Shown: positions 42,616 through 51,844 of the stretch, one piece after another | Position numbering within the stretch: position 1 is the first letter of the stretch | How the letters are laid out: each line of letters starts with the position of its first letter | NCBI GenBank assembly: GCA_903934295.1 | Contig: CAIZNI010000020.1 | Location: 186,001-250,000, forward strand | Length of the DNA: 64,000 bases | Origin: an uncultured beta proteobacterium | GTDB lineage: Bacteria; Pseudomonadota; Gammaproteobacteria; Burkholderiales; Burkholderiaceae_E | Reading direction: 5' to 3' | Notes under the pieces: generated by a model | What the model was told of the DNA's origin: nothing | What the model saw: only the letters and a program-made list of their open reading frames with translations | The model's database searches: none | Made by a program: the position numbers and the translations under genes

Positions 42616-43140
42616 CTAGCGGACATCACGAACCGGATTCGACTGGCGCACCGCATCGGCATTGCCGAGCATGCGACGCAGCAGGTCCTTCAGGGTGTCC
42701 CATTCGGCGCGGGTGAAACCGGCCAGGTAACTGTTGAGGACTTCGGCGATGGCAGGCGTGACCTTGTCGGCCGCCTTCTCGCCTTCCTGCGTGAGCTCGA
42801 TGTTGACGACCCGGCGATCGGCGGTGGAGCGCACGCGACGGCACAGCCCCTTGGCCTCGAGCCGGTCGAGCATCCGGGTCATCGAGCCGGCGTCGGCCTG
42901 GCATTCGCGCGCGAGTTCGGCCACCGTCACCGCGGCACCGATGCGCAGCTTGAACAGCGGCACCCACTGGGCGTTGGTCAGCCCGTGCGGCTCCAGGCGC
43001 GAGTCGGTGGCCTGAGCCATCCCGCTGAGCACTCGGCGCATCAGATAGCCCACGCTTTCGTCAGCCGAATAGCGATCGGCCTTGTAGAAACGCGCCGGCT
43101 TGGGCGCCCGGCCAGCGGCCACGACGGGGGGTTCAGTCAC
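42616..43140 (-). CDS. MarR-family transcriptional regulator
   Basis: A 174-residue winged-helix regulator. The DNA-binding region reads VTVAELARECQADAGSMTRMLDRLEAKGL with the wing RSTADRRVVNIELTQEG, the MarR signature D-x-R. It is expected to repress the nodT-emrA-emrB pump and release DNA on binding phenolic or drug-like ligands. GTG 43140 overlaps the stop codon of the Bug gene by eight bases; a start at an internal ATG would remove the first dimerisation helix. The palindrome at 42545-42562 is the likely target. Confidence 0.92.
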   Translation of the reverse strand: MTEPPVVAAGRAPKPARFYKADRYSADESVGYLMRRVLSGMAQATDSRLEPHGLTNAQWVPLFKLRIGAAVTVAELARECQADAGSMTRMLDRLEAKGLCRRVRSTADRRVVNIELTQEGEKAADKVTPAIAEVLNSYLAGFTRAEWDTLKDLLRRMLGNADAVRQSNPVRDVR

Positions 43141-44116
43141 CGGCCCGGATTCCGTATTCCTTGACCACCGCAGCCCAGCGGGCCATCTGCGGATCGAGAA
43201 ACCGGGTGAACTCCTCGGGCGACGAGGCCACGATGTTCATTCCCTGCGAGGCCATCCGCTCGCGCATCTGCGGATCGGCCAGCAGCCGCGACACCTCGGC
43301 GTTCATGCGGGCGATGATCGGCGCCGGGGTGCGCGCCGGCGCGAGCAGCCCCCACCAGGCCAGCGCTTCGAATCCGGGCAGCCCCTGCTCGCTCACGGTG
43401 GGCACCTCCGGCAGGGCCGGATCGCGCTTGGCGGTAGTGACCGCCAGCGGCACCAGCGCGCCGCTGCGGATGTGCGGAGCCAGCAGCGCGACCGACCCGA
43501 TCGCCACCGGCACATGTCCGGCCACCGCATCCTGAGCCAGGGGCCCACCGCCCTTGTACGGGACGTGCGAGGTGGTGAACTTGCCCTGACTGTTCATCTG
43601 CGTCATCGCCAGATGGGCGAGGCTGCCGGTACCGATCGTGCCGTAGGAAATCGTGCCGGGCTTCTGCCGGGCTGCGGTCATCAGCGCGGTGAAGCTGCGG
43701 TAGGGCTGAGACGCGTGGGCAGTCATCACCATCGCACCGGTGGCGATCAGCATCACCGGCGCCAGATCGGCCCGGGTGTCGAAGGGCATATTGGGGATGA
43801 GGCTGGGGTTGACCGCGTGGGTGTCGAACACCAGCACAAAGCTGTAGCCGTCGGGCGGCGCCTTGGCCACCATGCCGGTACCGATCGAACCGGCCGCCCC
43901 GGACTTGTTCTCGACGATGACCTGCTGACCGAGCGCACGCGACAGCGGCGGAGCAAACAGCCGGGCCAGGAGATCGGTGGTCCCGCCAGGCGGAAACGGC
44001 GACACCAGTCGAATCGGCCGGCTCGGCCACGCATCGCTCTGCGCCGATGCCCCGGTGCAGGTCAGCACCAGCGCCAGCGCCGGCATCAGCAGGCGCCATG
44101 AAATCCGTCGGATCAT
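43133..44116 (-). CDS. Bug/TctC-family periplasmic solute-binding protein
   Basis: A 327-residue secreted receptor with signal peptide ending in ASAQ, then WPSRPIRLVSPFPPGG, VIVENKSGAAG and PPDGYSFVLVFDTH, all Bug signatures. ATG 44116 is preceded by GGGGAGA. The stop codon overlaps the marR start, so the receptor and the efflux regulator are on one transcript, an unusual pairing. It diverges from the thiolase gene. Ligand unknown. Confidence 0.93.
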   Translation of the reverse strand: MIRRISWRLLMPALALVLTCTGASAQSDAWPSRPIRLVSPFPPGGTTDLLARLFAPPLSRALGQQVIVENKSGAAGSIGTGMVAKAPPDGYSFVLVFDTHAVNPSLIPNMPFDTRADLAPVMLIATGAMVMTAHASQPYRSFTALMTAARQKPGTISYGTIGTGSLAHLAMTQMNSQGKFTTSHVPYKGGGPLAQDAVAGHVPVAIGSVALLAPHIRSGALVPLAVTTAKRDPALPEVPTVSEQGLPGFEALAWWGLLAPARTPAPIIARMNAEVSRLLADPQMRERMASQGMNIVASSPEEFTRFLDPQMARWAAVVKEYGIRAGD

Positions 44117-44364
44117 CGAATCGTCTCCCCCAGTGGCTGCCGGAGGCTCATGGCTCTCCGGTCTCAGGGCTATCTTACTGCACCCCGGAAGCCGAAAAGC
44201 ATGCCGGCCGGTCCGATACCGGCAGCGATCCAGGCGATCGCCTGAACAGTACGCACGACGACCGACGGGCGCCCGGTACCATTCCGATGCCGCGGCACCA
44301 CTGAAGCACCGGCCCCGACGCGAGACTCGCCACGCACCCCAACCGGATCGACCAGGAGACCCCC

Positions 44365-45618
44365 ATGGACGCCGTCTATCTCATCGGCACCGCCTGCACG
44401 CCCTTCGCGAAGCGCCCGCAGGACGGATTCAAGGCACTCACCCGCGAAGCCTATGAGGCGGTGCTGGCCGACGCCGGCATGGCCGACGGCAGCGCGATCG
44501 GCAGCAGCTGGTTCGGCAACTGCGGCATGGGCAGCTTCGGGCAGCGCAACATCCGCGGACAAGTGTGCTTCACGCCGCTGGTGCGCGAAGGCCGGTTTCC
44601 GGAACGGGTGCCGATGATCAACGTCGAGGGTGGCTGTGCGACCGCATCGATGGCCTTCAACGGCGCCTGGAAGGATGTGCTGTCCGGGCAGTCCGAGCTT
44701 GCGCTGGCCATCGGCGTGGAGAAGACCTTCGTACCCGATGACCCGGCGCGCACCCAGGAGATCTTCGAGGGCGGCATCGATCAGCTCGATCCGCAGGAGT
44801 GGCACGAGTACTACCGGCTGGCCGGCGAGGCCGCGGGCAAACCCTTCGCGCCGAACGCGGGCGGCGGCACTGTCTTCATGGACACCTACGCGATGCAGGC
44901 CGCCTGGCACATGAAGCGCTGGGGCACCACCGCCCGCCAGATCGCGATCGGCGCCGCCAAGAATCACGCAATGGGTGCGCTCAACCCACTCGCGCAATAC
45001 CGCTTTCAGGTGTCGCCCGATGAGGTGCTCGCCGACCGGATGGTCAGCACGCCGCTGACCCGGTCGATGTGCGCGCCAATCGGCGACGGGGCCGCAGCCG
45101 CCCTCCTCTGTTCAGCGTCGTTCCTGCGCACGCTGCCCGCCGCGGTACAGGCGCGCGCGGTGCGGGTGCGTGCGAGCGTGCTGACTGGCGGCAAGTACCG
45201 GGCGCTGGACGAGCCAGGGCTGTCGCAACTGGCGGCCCGGCGCGCCTATGCACAGGCCGGCCTCACGCCCGCCGACATCGATCTGGCAGAGGTTCATGAC
45301 GCGACGTCATTCTGCGAGATCTACCAGGCCGAGATGATGGGCTTTTGCGAGATTGGCCAGGGCGGCGCGTTCGTGGGCGCCGGCGAAACCGCGCTGGGCG
45401 GCAGCAAACCGATCAATCTGTCGGGCGGGCTCGTCTCCAAGGGCCACCCGGTGGGCGCCACCGGCCTGTCGATGATCCACGAACTCGCGCTGCAGTTGCG
45501 CGGCGAGGCCGGGGCGCGTCAAGCGGCCCGCGCCCGGATCGGACTGGCCGAGAACGGTGGCGGCGTGATCGGCTTCGAGGAGGCCGCCTGCTCGGTGATC
45601 ATCCTGCAGGCACCATGA
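44365..45618 (+). CDS. SCP-x-like thiolase family protein
   Basis: A 417-residue thiolase-fold protein. The acyl-accepting Cys is in NVEGGCATASMAF and the catalytic His pair in EVHDATSFCE and GHPVGATGL. The second catalytic Cys of degradative thiolases (C-x-G) is absent; the corresponding motif reads ENGGGVIG, as in the SCP-x/lipid-transfer type branch. It probably acts in thiolytic cleavage or condensation of unusual acyl-CoAs. ATG 44365 has GGAGA 8 bases upstream. It is monocistronic and ends three bases before a strong bidirectional hairpin. Confidence 0.9.
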   Translation: MDAVYLIGTACTPFAKRPQDGFKALTREAYEAVLADAGMADGSAIGSSWFGNCGMGSFGQRNIRGQVCFTPLVREGRFPERVPMINVEGGCATASMAFNGAWKDVLSGQSELALAIGVEKTFVPDDPARTQEIFEGGIDQLDPQEWHEYYRLAGEAAGKPFAPNAGGGTVFMDTYAMQAAWHMKRWGTTARQIAIGAAKNHAMGALNPLAQYRFQVSPDEVLADRMVSTPLTRSMCAPIGDGAAAALLCSASFLRTLPAAVQARAVRVRASVLTGGKYRALDEPGLSQLAARRAYAQAGLTPADIDLAEVHDATSFCEIYQAEMMGFCEIGQGGAFVGAGETALGGSKPINLSGGLVSKGHPVGATGLSMIHELALQLRGEAGARQAARARIGLAENGGGVIGFEEAACSVIILQAP

Positions 45619-45653
45619 AAAAAGCCGCGACACGCCCGGCGTGTCGCGGCTTT
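45615..45653. terminator. bidirectional Rho-independent terminator closing the liv locus
   Basis: AAAGCCGCGACACGC (45621-45635) pairs perfectly over 15 bases with GCGTGTCGCGGCTTT (45639-45653) around a CCG loop. On the minus strand it is followed by a run of T (A-run 45618-45623 on plus), so it ends the transcript of the receptor gene at 45700; on the plus strand only three T follow for the thiolase. Confidence 0.9.
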
Positions 45654-45699
45654 CGAGAAGCGGGGGCAGCGATCAAGCCCCCCGAACCGGACGCGTGGA

Positions 45700-46905
45700 T
45701 CAGCGGCCGTAGATCTTGCCGAAACGAATCCAGTTCTTGCCGTCCCATTTCTGGAGCTGCTGGCGCTCGATCGGGAAGAAGTCGTCAGGACCGGTCTTCA
45801 CATTGACGCCCGTCAGGAGCATCGGCAGTGTCAGATCCAGATTGGCCGCCTGCTTCATCACGTTGTCGCGGGTCAGGTTGTCGCCGGCCTTCTTCAGCAC
45901 CTCAACCATGGTCTGCGCCACGCTGTAGGCGAACACGTTGTTCGCGTCCTTCAGGTCGCCGTCCTTGAAGTACTTCTGCATCCACTCGAGCCAGTCCTTG
46001 TACTCCTTGGTGGTCTGCCACTGGGTATCGGTGGGGTCCTTGAGGTAGTAGGCGGTGATGACGTCGACGGCGTTCTGCGGACCGGCGGGGATGATCACCG
46101 ACGCCACCGAAGCGGACACGCCGTTCAGGTAGTGGGTGGGCTTCCAGCCGATGTCAGCCGCCTTCTTGATCGCCTGGGCGGCGAACTTCGGGATGGTGAT
46201 GTTGAAGAAGGTGTCGGCACCCGAGGTCTTCAGTTCAACCATCTGGCTGTCGATCGTGGGATCGGTCGCCTCGTAGCTGAGCTTCTTGATGATCATGGTC
46301 TTGGCTTTTTCGCCCAGGCCATCCTCGAAGCCCTTCAGGTAGTCACGGCCGTAGTCATCATTCTGGTAGATGATGCCGATCTTCGCGTTGGGCTTGGTGT
46401 CCAGGATGTGCTGCGCATAGATGCGCGCCTCGGACTGATAGCTCGGCTGCCAGCCCATCGTCCACGGATTGCCGGTCGGATCGCCCCACTTGGTGGCGCC
46501 GGTCGCGTTGAACAACTGGGGCACCTTCTTCTGGTTCATGTACTTGTGGATCGCCGAATTCGTCGGCGTGCCCAGCACATTGAACACCAGCAGCACTTCA
46601 TCCTGCTCGACCAGCTTGCGCGCCATCTCGACCGTCTTGGCCGGGTTGTAGCCGTCGTCATAGGACACCCACACCAGCTTGCGACCGTTCACGCCGCCCT
46701 CGGCGTTGACCTTGTCGAAGTAGGCCTTGATGCCCTTGCCGATGGTTCCGTAAGCGGACGCGGGGCCCGAATAGGGGCTGATGCCGCCGATCTTGATTTC
46801 CTTGTCGGTCGCGCCGGCGTCGTACTTCTTCTGGGCGAAGGAAGGCATGGCGATCGTCGCCGCCGCCAGACCCACCATCCACGCTGCCAGTTGTCTCCTG
46901 TCCAT
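45700..46905 (-). CDS. branched-chain amino acid/amide-type ABC receptor (copy 2 of a tandem pair)
   Basis: A 401-residue periplasmic binding protein of the LivK/type I fold. The signal peptide ends in SFAQ, followed by KKYDAGATDKEIKIGG and SGPASAYG. It is the same length as the neighbour at 46989-48194 and strikingly similar throughout (for example AYFDKVNAEGG, DDGYNPAKTVE, NQKKVPQLF, TMGWQP, DPTIDSQMV and KTGPDDF in both), so the pair is a recent tandem duplication. Differences cluster in loops that could contact ligand. It is the last gene of the liv locus before the terminator. RBS AAGGGGAG precedes the ATG. Confidence 0.93.
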   Translation of the reverse strand: MDRRQLAAWMVGLAAATIAMPSFAQKKYDAGATDKEIKIGGISPYSGPASAYGTIGKGIKAYFDKVNAEGGVNGRKLVWVSYDDGYNPAKTVEMARKLVEQDEVLLVFNVLGTPTNSAIHKYMNQKKVPQLFNATGATKWGDPTGNPWTMGWQPSYQSEARIYAQHILDTKPNAKIGIIYQNDDYGRDYLKGFEDGLGEKAKTMIIKKLSYEATDPTIDSQMVELKTSGADTFFNITIPKFAAQAIKKAADIGWKPTHYLNGVSASVASVIIPAGPQNAVDVITAYYLKDPTDTQWQTTKEYKDWLEWMQKYFKDGDLKDANNVFAYSVAQTMVEVLKKAGDNLTRDNVMKQAANLDLTLPMLLTGVNVKTGPDDFFPIERQQLQKWDGKNWIRFGKIYGR

Positions 46906-46988
46906 CTGTCACTCCCCTTCTAAAAGTTCAGTTATTTGAACCGGCCGACAGGGGCAAGCGTGGTCAGACGCCGGCCCCCGCAGACTGA

Positions 46989-48194
46989 TCAACGTCCGTA
47001 GACCTTGCCGAAACGCTCCCAGCTCTTGCCGGTGAAGCGGATCAGTTGTTCGCGTTCGATCGGATAAAAATCATCCGGACCGGTCTTCACATTCACACCA
47101 GGCAGCAACATCGGCAGCGTGAAATCCATGCTCGCGGCCTGCTTCATGATGTTCTCGCGGGTCAGGTTGTCGCCGGCCTGCTTGAGCACCTGCACCACCC
47201 CCTGGGCAACGTTGTAGCCAAAGACGTTCGACGCGTCCTTGAGATCACCACCCGGGTAGTACTTCTTCATGTACTCCAGCCAGTCGAGATAGGCCTTGTC
47301 GGTCGCCCACTGCGGATCGGTCGGATCCTTGAGGTACTGCGTGCTGATCAGGCCCACCGCGTTGTCGAGACCCGCCGGCACCAGCACCGAACCCACCGAC
47401 GCCGAGACGTTGTTCAGGTAGTGCACCGGCTTCCAGCCGATCTCCGCCGCCTTCTTGATCGCCTGCGCCGCGAACTTCGGCGTGGTGATGTTGAAGAACA
47501 CATCCGCCCCCGAGGCCTTCATGGTGACCATCTGGCTGTCGATGGTCGGATCGGTGACCTCGTAGCTGATCTTGCTGACGATCATGGTCTTGGCCTTGTC
47601 GCCGAGACCGTCCTCGAAGCCCTTCAGGTAATCCTTGCCGTAGTCGTCGTTCTGGTAGATGACCGCGATCTTGGCATTGGGCCTGGTCTCGAGGATGTGC
47701 GAGGCGTAGATCTTCGACTCGGCCTGGTAGTTCGGCTGCCAGCCCATCGTCCAGGGGAAGTTCTTCGGGTCACCCCACTTCGTCGCGCCGGTGGCCACGA
47801 ACAGTTGAGGCACCTTCTTCTGGTTCATGTACCGATGGATCGCCGAATTCGGGGGCGTGCCCAGCGTGTTGAACAGGAAGAGCACTTCCTCTTCCTCGAC
47901 CAGCTTGCGGGCCTGCTCGACCGTCTTGGCCGGGTTGTAACCGTCATCGAGCGAGATCCACTTGATCCTGCGTCCGTTGATGCCACCTTCCGCATTGACC
48001 TTGTCGAAGTAGGCGCCGATCGACTTGCCGATGGTGCCGTAAGCCGATGCGGGACCGGAGTAGGGGCTGATTCCGCCGATCTTGATTTCCTTGTCGTTCG
48101 CGCCCGCGTCGTATTTTTTCTGGGCCCATGCCGGTGCAACGGCGATGGCGGCGGCGACCATGACGGCCCAACCGGTTACCTGTCTCCTGTCCAT
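46989..48194 (-). CDS. branched-chain amino acid/amide-type ABC receptor (copy 1 of a tandem pair)
   Basis: A 401-residue periplasmic binding protein with signal peptide ending in AWAQ before KKYDAGANDKEIKIGG. It belongs to the same receptor branch as its 3' neighbour, from which it is separated by 83 bases. Both follow the livG-livF-livH-livM set on the same strand, with a 210-base gap after livM that contains two small hairpins (TCCGGGC/GCCCGGA at 48237-48252 and CGGG/CCCG near 48340) and may hold a processing site or own promoter. Such receptors bind amino acids, amides, urea or aromatic acids; the ligand is not evident. Confidence 0.93.
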   Translation of the reverse strand: MDRRQVTGWAVMVAAAIAVAPAWAQKKYDAGANDKEIKIGGISPYSGPASAYGTIGKSIGAYFDKVNAEGGINGRRIKWISLDDGYNPAKTVEQARKLVEEEEVLFLFNTLGTPPNSAIHRYMNQKKVPQLFVATGATKWGDPKNFPWTMGWQPNYQAESKIYASHILETRPNAKIAVIYQNDDYGKDYLKGFEDGLGDKAKTMIVSKISYEVTDPTIDSQMVTMKASGADVFFNITTPKFAAQAIKKAAEIGWKPVHYLNNVSASVGSVLVPAGLDNAVGLISTQYLKDPTDPQWATDKAYLDWLEYMKKYYPGGDLKDASNVFGYNVAQGVVQVLKQAGDNLTRENIMKQAASMDFTLPMLLPGVNVKTGPDDFYPIEREQLIRFTGKSWERFGKVYGR

Positions 48195-48404
48195 TCTGAA
48201 CTCTCCGTAGTGAAGAAAACGACTGTCCTGGAATCGTCCGGGCGAGCCCGGATGCTCATCGACGCGCCCGCCATTCGGGTGAGCGGGATTTCTTCGGGTC
48301 GCCCCTCCTTTAACGGACGAGCACCCATTGACGATGATCGGGAAAACCCGTGCCCGACCCGAGCCAGCCCGAAGCCAGGATCGAGCCGGTCGGCAATCGG
48401 GTGG

Positions 48405-49391
48405 TCAGGTCGATGAGGCCGGCCGGCGCAACCGGTTGAACAGCTTGGTGAGCAAGCCCATCACCCCGGTAGGCATCAGGTACATGAAGACGATCAGGAA
48501 GATGCCATAGATCGCCCAGGGCGCAGACTTCGAGATCTCGTCGGCGATGTTCGGCACGAACTGAATGAAGATCGCGCCGAAAATGGCACCGGGAATCGAC
48601 GCCAGCCCCCCGATGACCACGCCGACCAGGAAGGTGATCGACAGGAAGACGGTGAAGCTGTCCGGGGCCACGAATGCCACCACGATCGCGCCGATCGCGC
48701 CGGCCACGCCGGTGAAGGCAGCCGACACACCGAAGGCCAGCGACTTGAAGACCGGCAGGTTGATGCCCATCGCAGCCGCCGCAATCGGATGATCCCGAAT
48801 GGCCACCAGCGCTCGGCCGACCCGGCCGCGCAGCAGGTTCCAGGCGATCAGGAACATCAGCAGGGCAACGAAGAGCGAGAAGAAATAAAGCCAGCGGTCG
48901 GCGTTGAGGGGCTGATCGAAGAGGCGAAAGGTGAACGGGGGCTCCGGTTTGGTCAGCACGATGCCCTGGACCCCGCCGGTGAAGCCTTCGATCTTCTTGT
49001 ACTTGAGCAACTGCGGAATCGCCAGCGCCAGTGCAAAGGTGGCGAGCGCCAGGAAGTGCCCTTCCAGCCTCAGGGCGGGGAATCCCATGAGGAAGCCGAA
49101 CACGAAGCACACGATCGCCGCGACCGGCAGCGTCGCCCAGTAGGGCATGCCGGCCTGATCCATGAGGATGGCGGTGACGTAGGCTCCGATGGCGTAAAAC
49201 GCACCGTGCCCCAGGGAGAACTGTCCGTTGAAGCCGGTCAGGATGTTCAGGCCCAACACGGCGATCGAATAGACGATCACCAGGTTGAACTGGAAGACCC
49301 GGTAATTCTTGACGAGGAAAGGCAGAAGGCACAACGCCACCAGCGTGACGATGCCGCCGATCCAGATCCACTTGCGGTCGATGGGTTTCAT
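48405..49391 (-). CDS. livM: branched-chain amino acid ABC transporter permease LivM (system B)
   Basis: A 328-residue integral membrane permease with about nine helices. LGLNILTGFNGQFSLGHGAFYAIGAY is split across the conserved LivM entry motif, FALALAIPQLL follows, and AIRDHPIAAAAMGIN is the cytoplasmic EAA-like loop that contacts the ATPase. The start overlaps the livH stop codon by four bases. It pairs with LivH at 49388-50260 and the two ATPases upstream to form one complete importer. Confidence 0.95.
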   Translation of the reverse strand: MKPIDRKWIWIGGIVTLVALCLLPFLVKNYRVFQFNLVIVYSIAVLGLNILTGFNGQFSLGHGAFYAIGAYVTAILMDQAGMPYWATLPVAAIVCFVFGFLMGFPALRLEGHFLALATFALALAIPQLLKYKKIEGFTGGVQGIVLTKPEPPFTFRLFDQPLNADRWLYFFSLFVALLMFLIAWNLLRGRVGRALVAIRDHPIAAAAMGINLPVFKSLAFGVSAAFTGVAGAIGAIVVAFVAPDSFTVFLSITFLVGVVIGGLASIPGAIFGAIFIQFVPNIADEISKSAPWAIYGIFLIVFMYLMPTGVMGLLTKLFNRLRRPASST

Positions 49392-50260
49392 ACGCGGGTC
49401 ACCAGGACTTTACCGAACAGGCCGTTCGGCTTGAGGGTGAGGGTGCCGACGATCAGGACCAGGGCTACCGTCAGCTTGAGTTCGGTGCCGATCACATAGG
49501 CACCGAGCAGGTTCTCGAGCACACCCACGATGAAACCGCCGATCACCGCGCCCCAGGGGTTGTCGATGCCGCCGAGCAGCGCACCCGCGAACCCGTAGAG
49601 CAGGATGCCCGACATCATGTTCGGATCGAGATAGACGATGGGCGCGACCATCATGCCGGCGACCGCGCCGATCGCTGCCGCCAACCCCCAACCCACGGCG
49701 AGCATCCAGGACACCCGTACCCCGACCAGACGCGCGGAGTCGGGATTCTGGGCCGCGGCGCGCATCGCCAGGCCCAACGGCGTGAAACGGAAGAACGAGA
49801 ACAACAGCCCCAGCACGCACAACATCACGCCGACCGAGCCGATCTCATGCGCGTTGAAGTACTTCGTCGCGAACATCGAGTCCTTGGGGAAGGGCGTCGG
49901 GAAAGCCTTGATCGTGTGCTCGAAAACCCAGCCCGCCACCGCATTGAAGATCACCAGCAGGCCGATGAACACGATGACGTTGGTGAGCGCCGGTGCTTTT
50001 TCGACCGGCTTGAGGATGATCCGTTGGATCAGGATGCCGCCGATGAAGGAGATCGCCACCGTGAGGAAGAACGCTGCCCAGTAGGGCATGCCGTTGTTCA
50101 TCAGCGCCCAGGCAATGAAGGTGCTGAAGGTGGCCATTTCGCCCTGGGCGAAATTGATGTGGTGGGTGGCCTGGTAGATCATGACCAGCGCCAGGGCCAC
50201 CGAGGCATAAATGCCACCGTTGGCCAGGCCCGCGAAGATCTGATGCAGTAATGCTTCCAT
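49388..50260 (-). CDS. livH: branched-chain amino acid ABC transporter permease LivH (system B)
   Basis: A 290-residue permease of the LivH type: GLANGGIYASVALALVMIYQ at the start, INFAQGEMATFS, and the cytoplasmic loop AMRAAAQNPDSARLVGV that couples to the ATPase. A central GIDNPWGAVIGG motif is typical. ATG 50260 is 20 bases after livF on the same strand. It is the partner of LivM at 48405-49391. Confidence 0.95.
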   Translation of the reverse strand: MEALLHQIFAGLANGGIYASVALALVMIYQATHHINFAQGEMATFSTFIAWALMNNGMPYWAAFFLTVAISFIGGILIQRIILKPVEKAPALTNVIVFIGLLVIFNAVAGWVFEHTIKAFPTPFPKDSMFATKYFNAHEIGSVGVMLCVLGLLFSFFRFTPLGLAMRAAAQNPDSARLVGVRVSWMLAVGWGLAAAIGAVAGMMVAPIVYLDPNMMSGILLYGFAGALLGGIDNPWGAVIGGFIVGVLENLLGAYVIGTELKLTVALVLIVGTLTLKPNGLFGKVLVTRV

Positions 50261-50280
50261 GGATCGCTTCCGTTACGGTC

Positions 50281-50994
50281 TCAGTAGCCCAGGTACACGC
50301 GACGCACGTTCTCGTCGTTCTTGATCTGCTCGCTCGGTCCGGAGATCGCCACACGCCCGGTTTCAAGCAGGTAGGCGTTATCGGCAAGATCGAGGGCGAG
50401 CGATGCGTTCTGCTCGACCAGCAGCATGCTCACCTGATCCTGTTGGTTGATCTCGCGCATGATCCGGAAAATCTCGGCAACGATCAGCGGAGCCAGTCCG
50501 AACGAGGGTTCGTCCAGCAGCAGCAGGCGCGGTCGCAGCATCAGGGCGCGGCTGATCGCGAGCATCTGCTGCTCGCCACCGGACAGCGTGCCCGCCTGCT
50601 GCTGCCGACGCTCCTTGAGCCGAGGGAAGCGCGTGTACATCCGCTCCATGTCCAGCGCGACCTCGGCCTTGTCACGCCGGGTGAAGGCGCCCAGACGCAG
50701 GTTTTCCTCGACCGACAGCGCGATGAAGGTGCCGCGACCATCGGGCACATGGGCCACCCCCATCCGCACCACCGATTCGGTCGCCCGGCCGATCACCTCT
50801 TCGCCGGCGATCTTGATGCTGCCGGAGGTGCGCACGGTCTGACAGAGCGCGCGCAGCGTGGTGGTCTTGCCAGCGCCGTTGGCACCGAGAATGGCGGTTA
50901 TCTTGCCTTGTTCGAGTGAGAAGCTCACACCGAACAGCGCCTGCGTGGCGCCGTAGGAGGCATTCAGATCGGAAACTTCAAGCAGCTTTGGCAT
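50281..50994 (-). CDS. livF: branched-chain amino acid ABC transporter ATP-binding protein LivF (system B)
   Basis: A 237-residue ABC ATPase with intact Walker A GANGAGKTT, signature LSGGEQQML and Walker B LLLLDEPSFGL, plus the H-loop region VSMLLVEQN. LivF-type ATPases lack the C-terminal extension of LivG and pair with it as heterodimer. ATG 50994 (MPKLLEVSDL) overlaps the livG 3' end by 17 bases, implying coupling; an upstream in-frame start lies inside livG and is rejected. Confidence 0.95.
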   Translation of the reverse strand: MPKLLEVSDLNASYGATQALFGVSFSLEQGKITAILGANGAGKTTTLRALCQTVRTSGSIKIAGEEVIGRATESVVRMGVAHVPDGRGTFIALSVEENLRLGAFTRRDKAEVALDMERMYTRFPRLKERRQQQAGTLSGGEQQMLAISRALMLRPRLLLLDEPSFGLAPLIVAEIFRIMREINQQDQVSMLLVEQNASLALDLADNAYLLETGRVAISGPSEQIKNDENVRRVYLGY

Positions 50995-51766
50995 CGCTCG
51001 GCGCCCCCAGATAGGCGGCAATCACGTCAGGGTGGTTCTGGATCTCGGTGGGCGTTCCTTCGGCGATCTTCTTGCCGAAATTCAGCGCCACGATGTGATC
51101 GGAAACGGACATCACCAGGCTCATGTGGTGCTCGACCAGCAGCACCGTGATGTTCAGGCGATCGCGCACGTCGCGGATCAGATCGCCCAGTCCATCGAGC
51201 TCTTCATGGTTCAGGCCGGCGGCAGGTTCATCGAGCAGCAGCAGCTTCGGATCGGCGGCCAGCGCACGGGCGAACTCGACCCGTTTCTGAATGCCGAACG
51301 GCAGGTCACCCGCCGGACGCTGGGCGAACTGCTCGAGCCCCAGATACTTCATGATTTCGTGGGCACGATCGCGCAGACGCGCTTCTTCGGCGCGCACCGA
51401 CGGCAGACGCAGCGCGCTGGCGAAGAAACCCGCGCCCGAGCGGCAGTGGGCGCCGATCATCACATTGCGCTCGACGGACATCGTGCGAAACATGGCCAGA
51501 TTCTGGAAGGTGCGCCCGATGCCCAGGGCGGCGATGTCATGCACCGGCGTCTCGGTGATCGACTTGCCTTCGAAATGCAGGTCGCCGGCCTGATAGGAAT
51601 AGAGCCGGCTCAGGCAATTGAACAAGGTGGTCTTGCCGGCGCCGTTCGGGCCGATCAGACCGCACACGCCGCCATGCGGCACATCGAAGCTCACCGAGTC
51701 GAGAGCCACCACCCCGCCGAATCGCACGGTGATGCCACGCACACTGAGCAATGCGTCTTTGGACAC
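50978..51766 (-). CDS. livG: branched-chain amino acid ABC transporter ATP-binding protein LivG (system B)
   Basis: A 262-residue ABC ATPase with Walker A GPNGAGKTT, the LivG-specific insertion around GIGRTFQNLAMFRTMSV, signature LPFGIQKRVE and Walker B LLLLDEPAAGLN. The degenerate signature (LPFGIQ for LSGGQ) is normal in LivG. Start is GTG 51766, giving MSKDALLSVRG; upstream codons in frame run through the promoter and are rejected. It is the first gene of the second liv system and has its own promoter at 51845-51873. Confidence 0.93.
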   Translation of the reverse strand: MSKDALLSVRGITVRFGGVVALDSVSFDVPHGGVCGLIGPNGAGKTTLFNCLSRLYSYQAGDLHFEGKSITETPVHDIAALGIGRTFQNLAMFRTMSVERNVMIGAHCRSGAGFFASALRLPSVRAEEARLRDRAHEIMKYLGLEQFAQRPAGDLPFGIQKRVEFARALAADPKLLLLDEPAAGLNHEELDGLGDLIRDVRDRLNITVLLVEHHMSLVMSVSDHIVALNFGKKIAEGTPTEIQNHPDVIAAYLGAPSDAKAA

Positions 51767-51844
51767 CTGTTTTCGTCTCCCGGGCAATGACGATCTGCCC
51801 TGTGTTTCGTTGTTCTGGCTTGGCGCGGAAGCGCGAGTTCCGCT

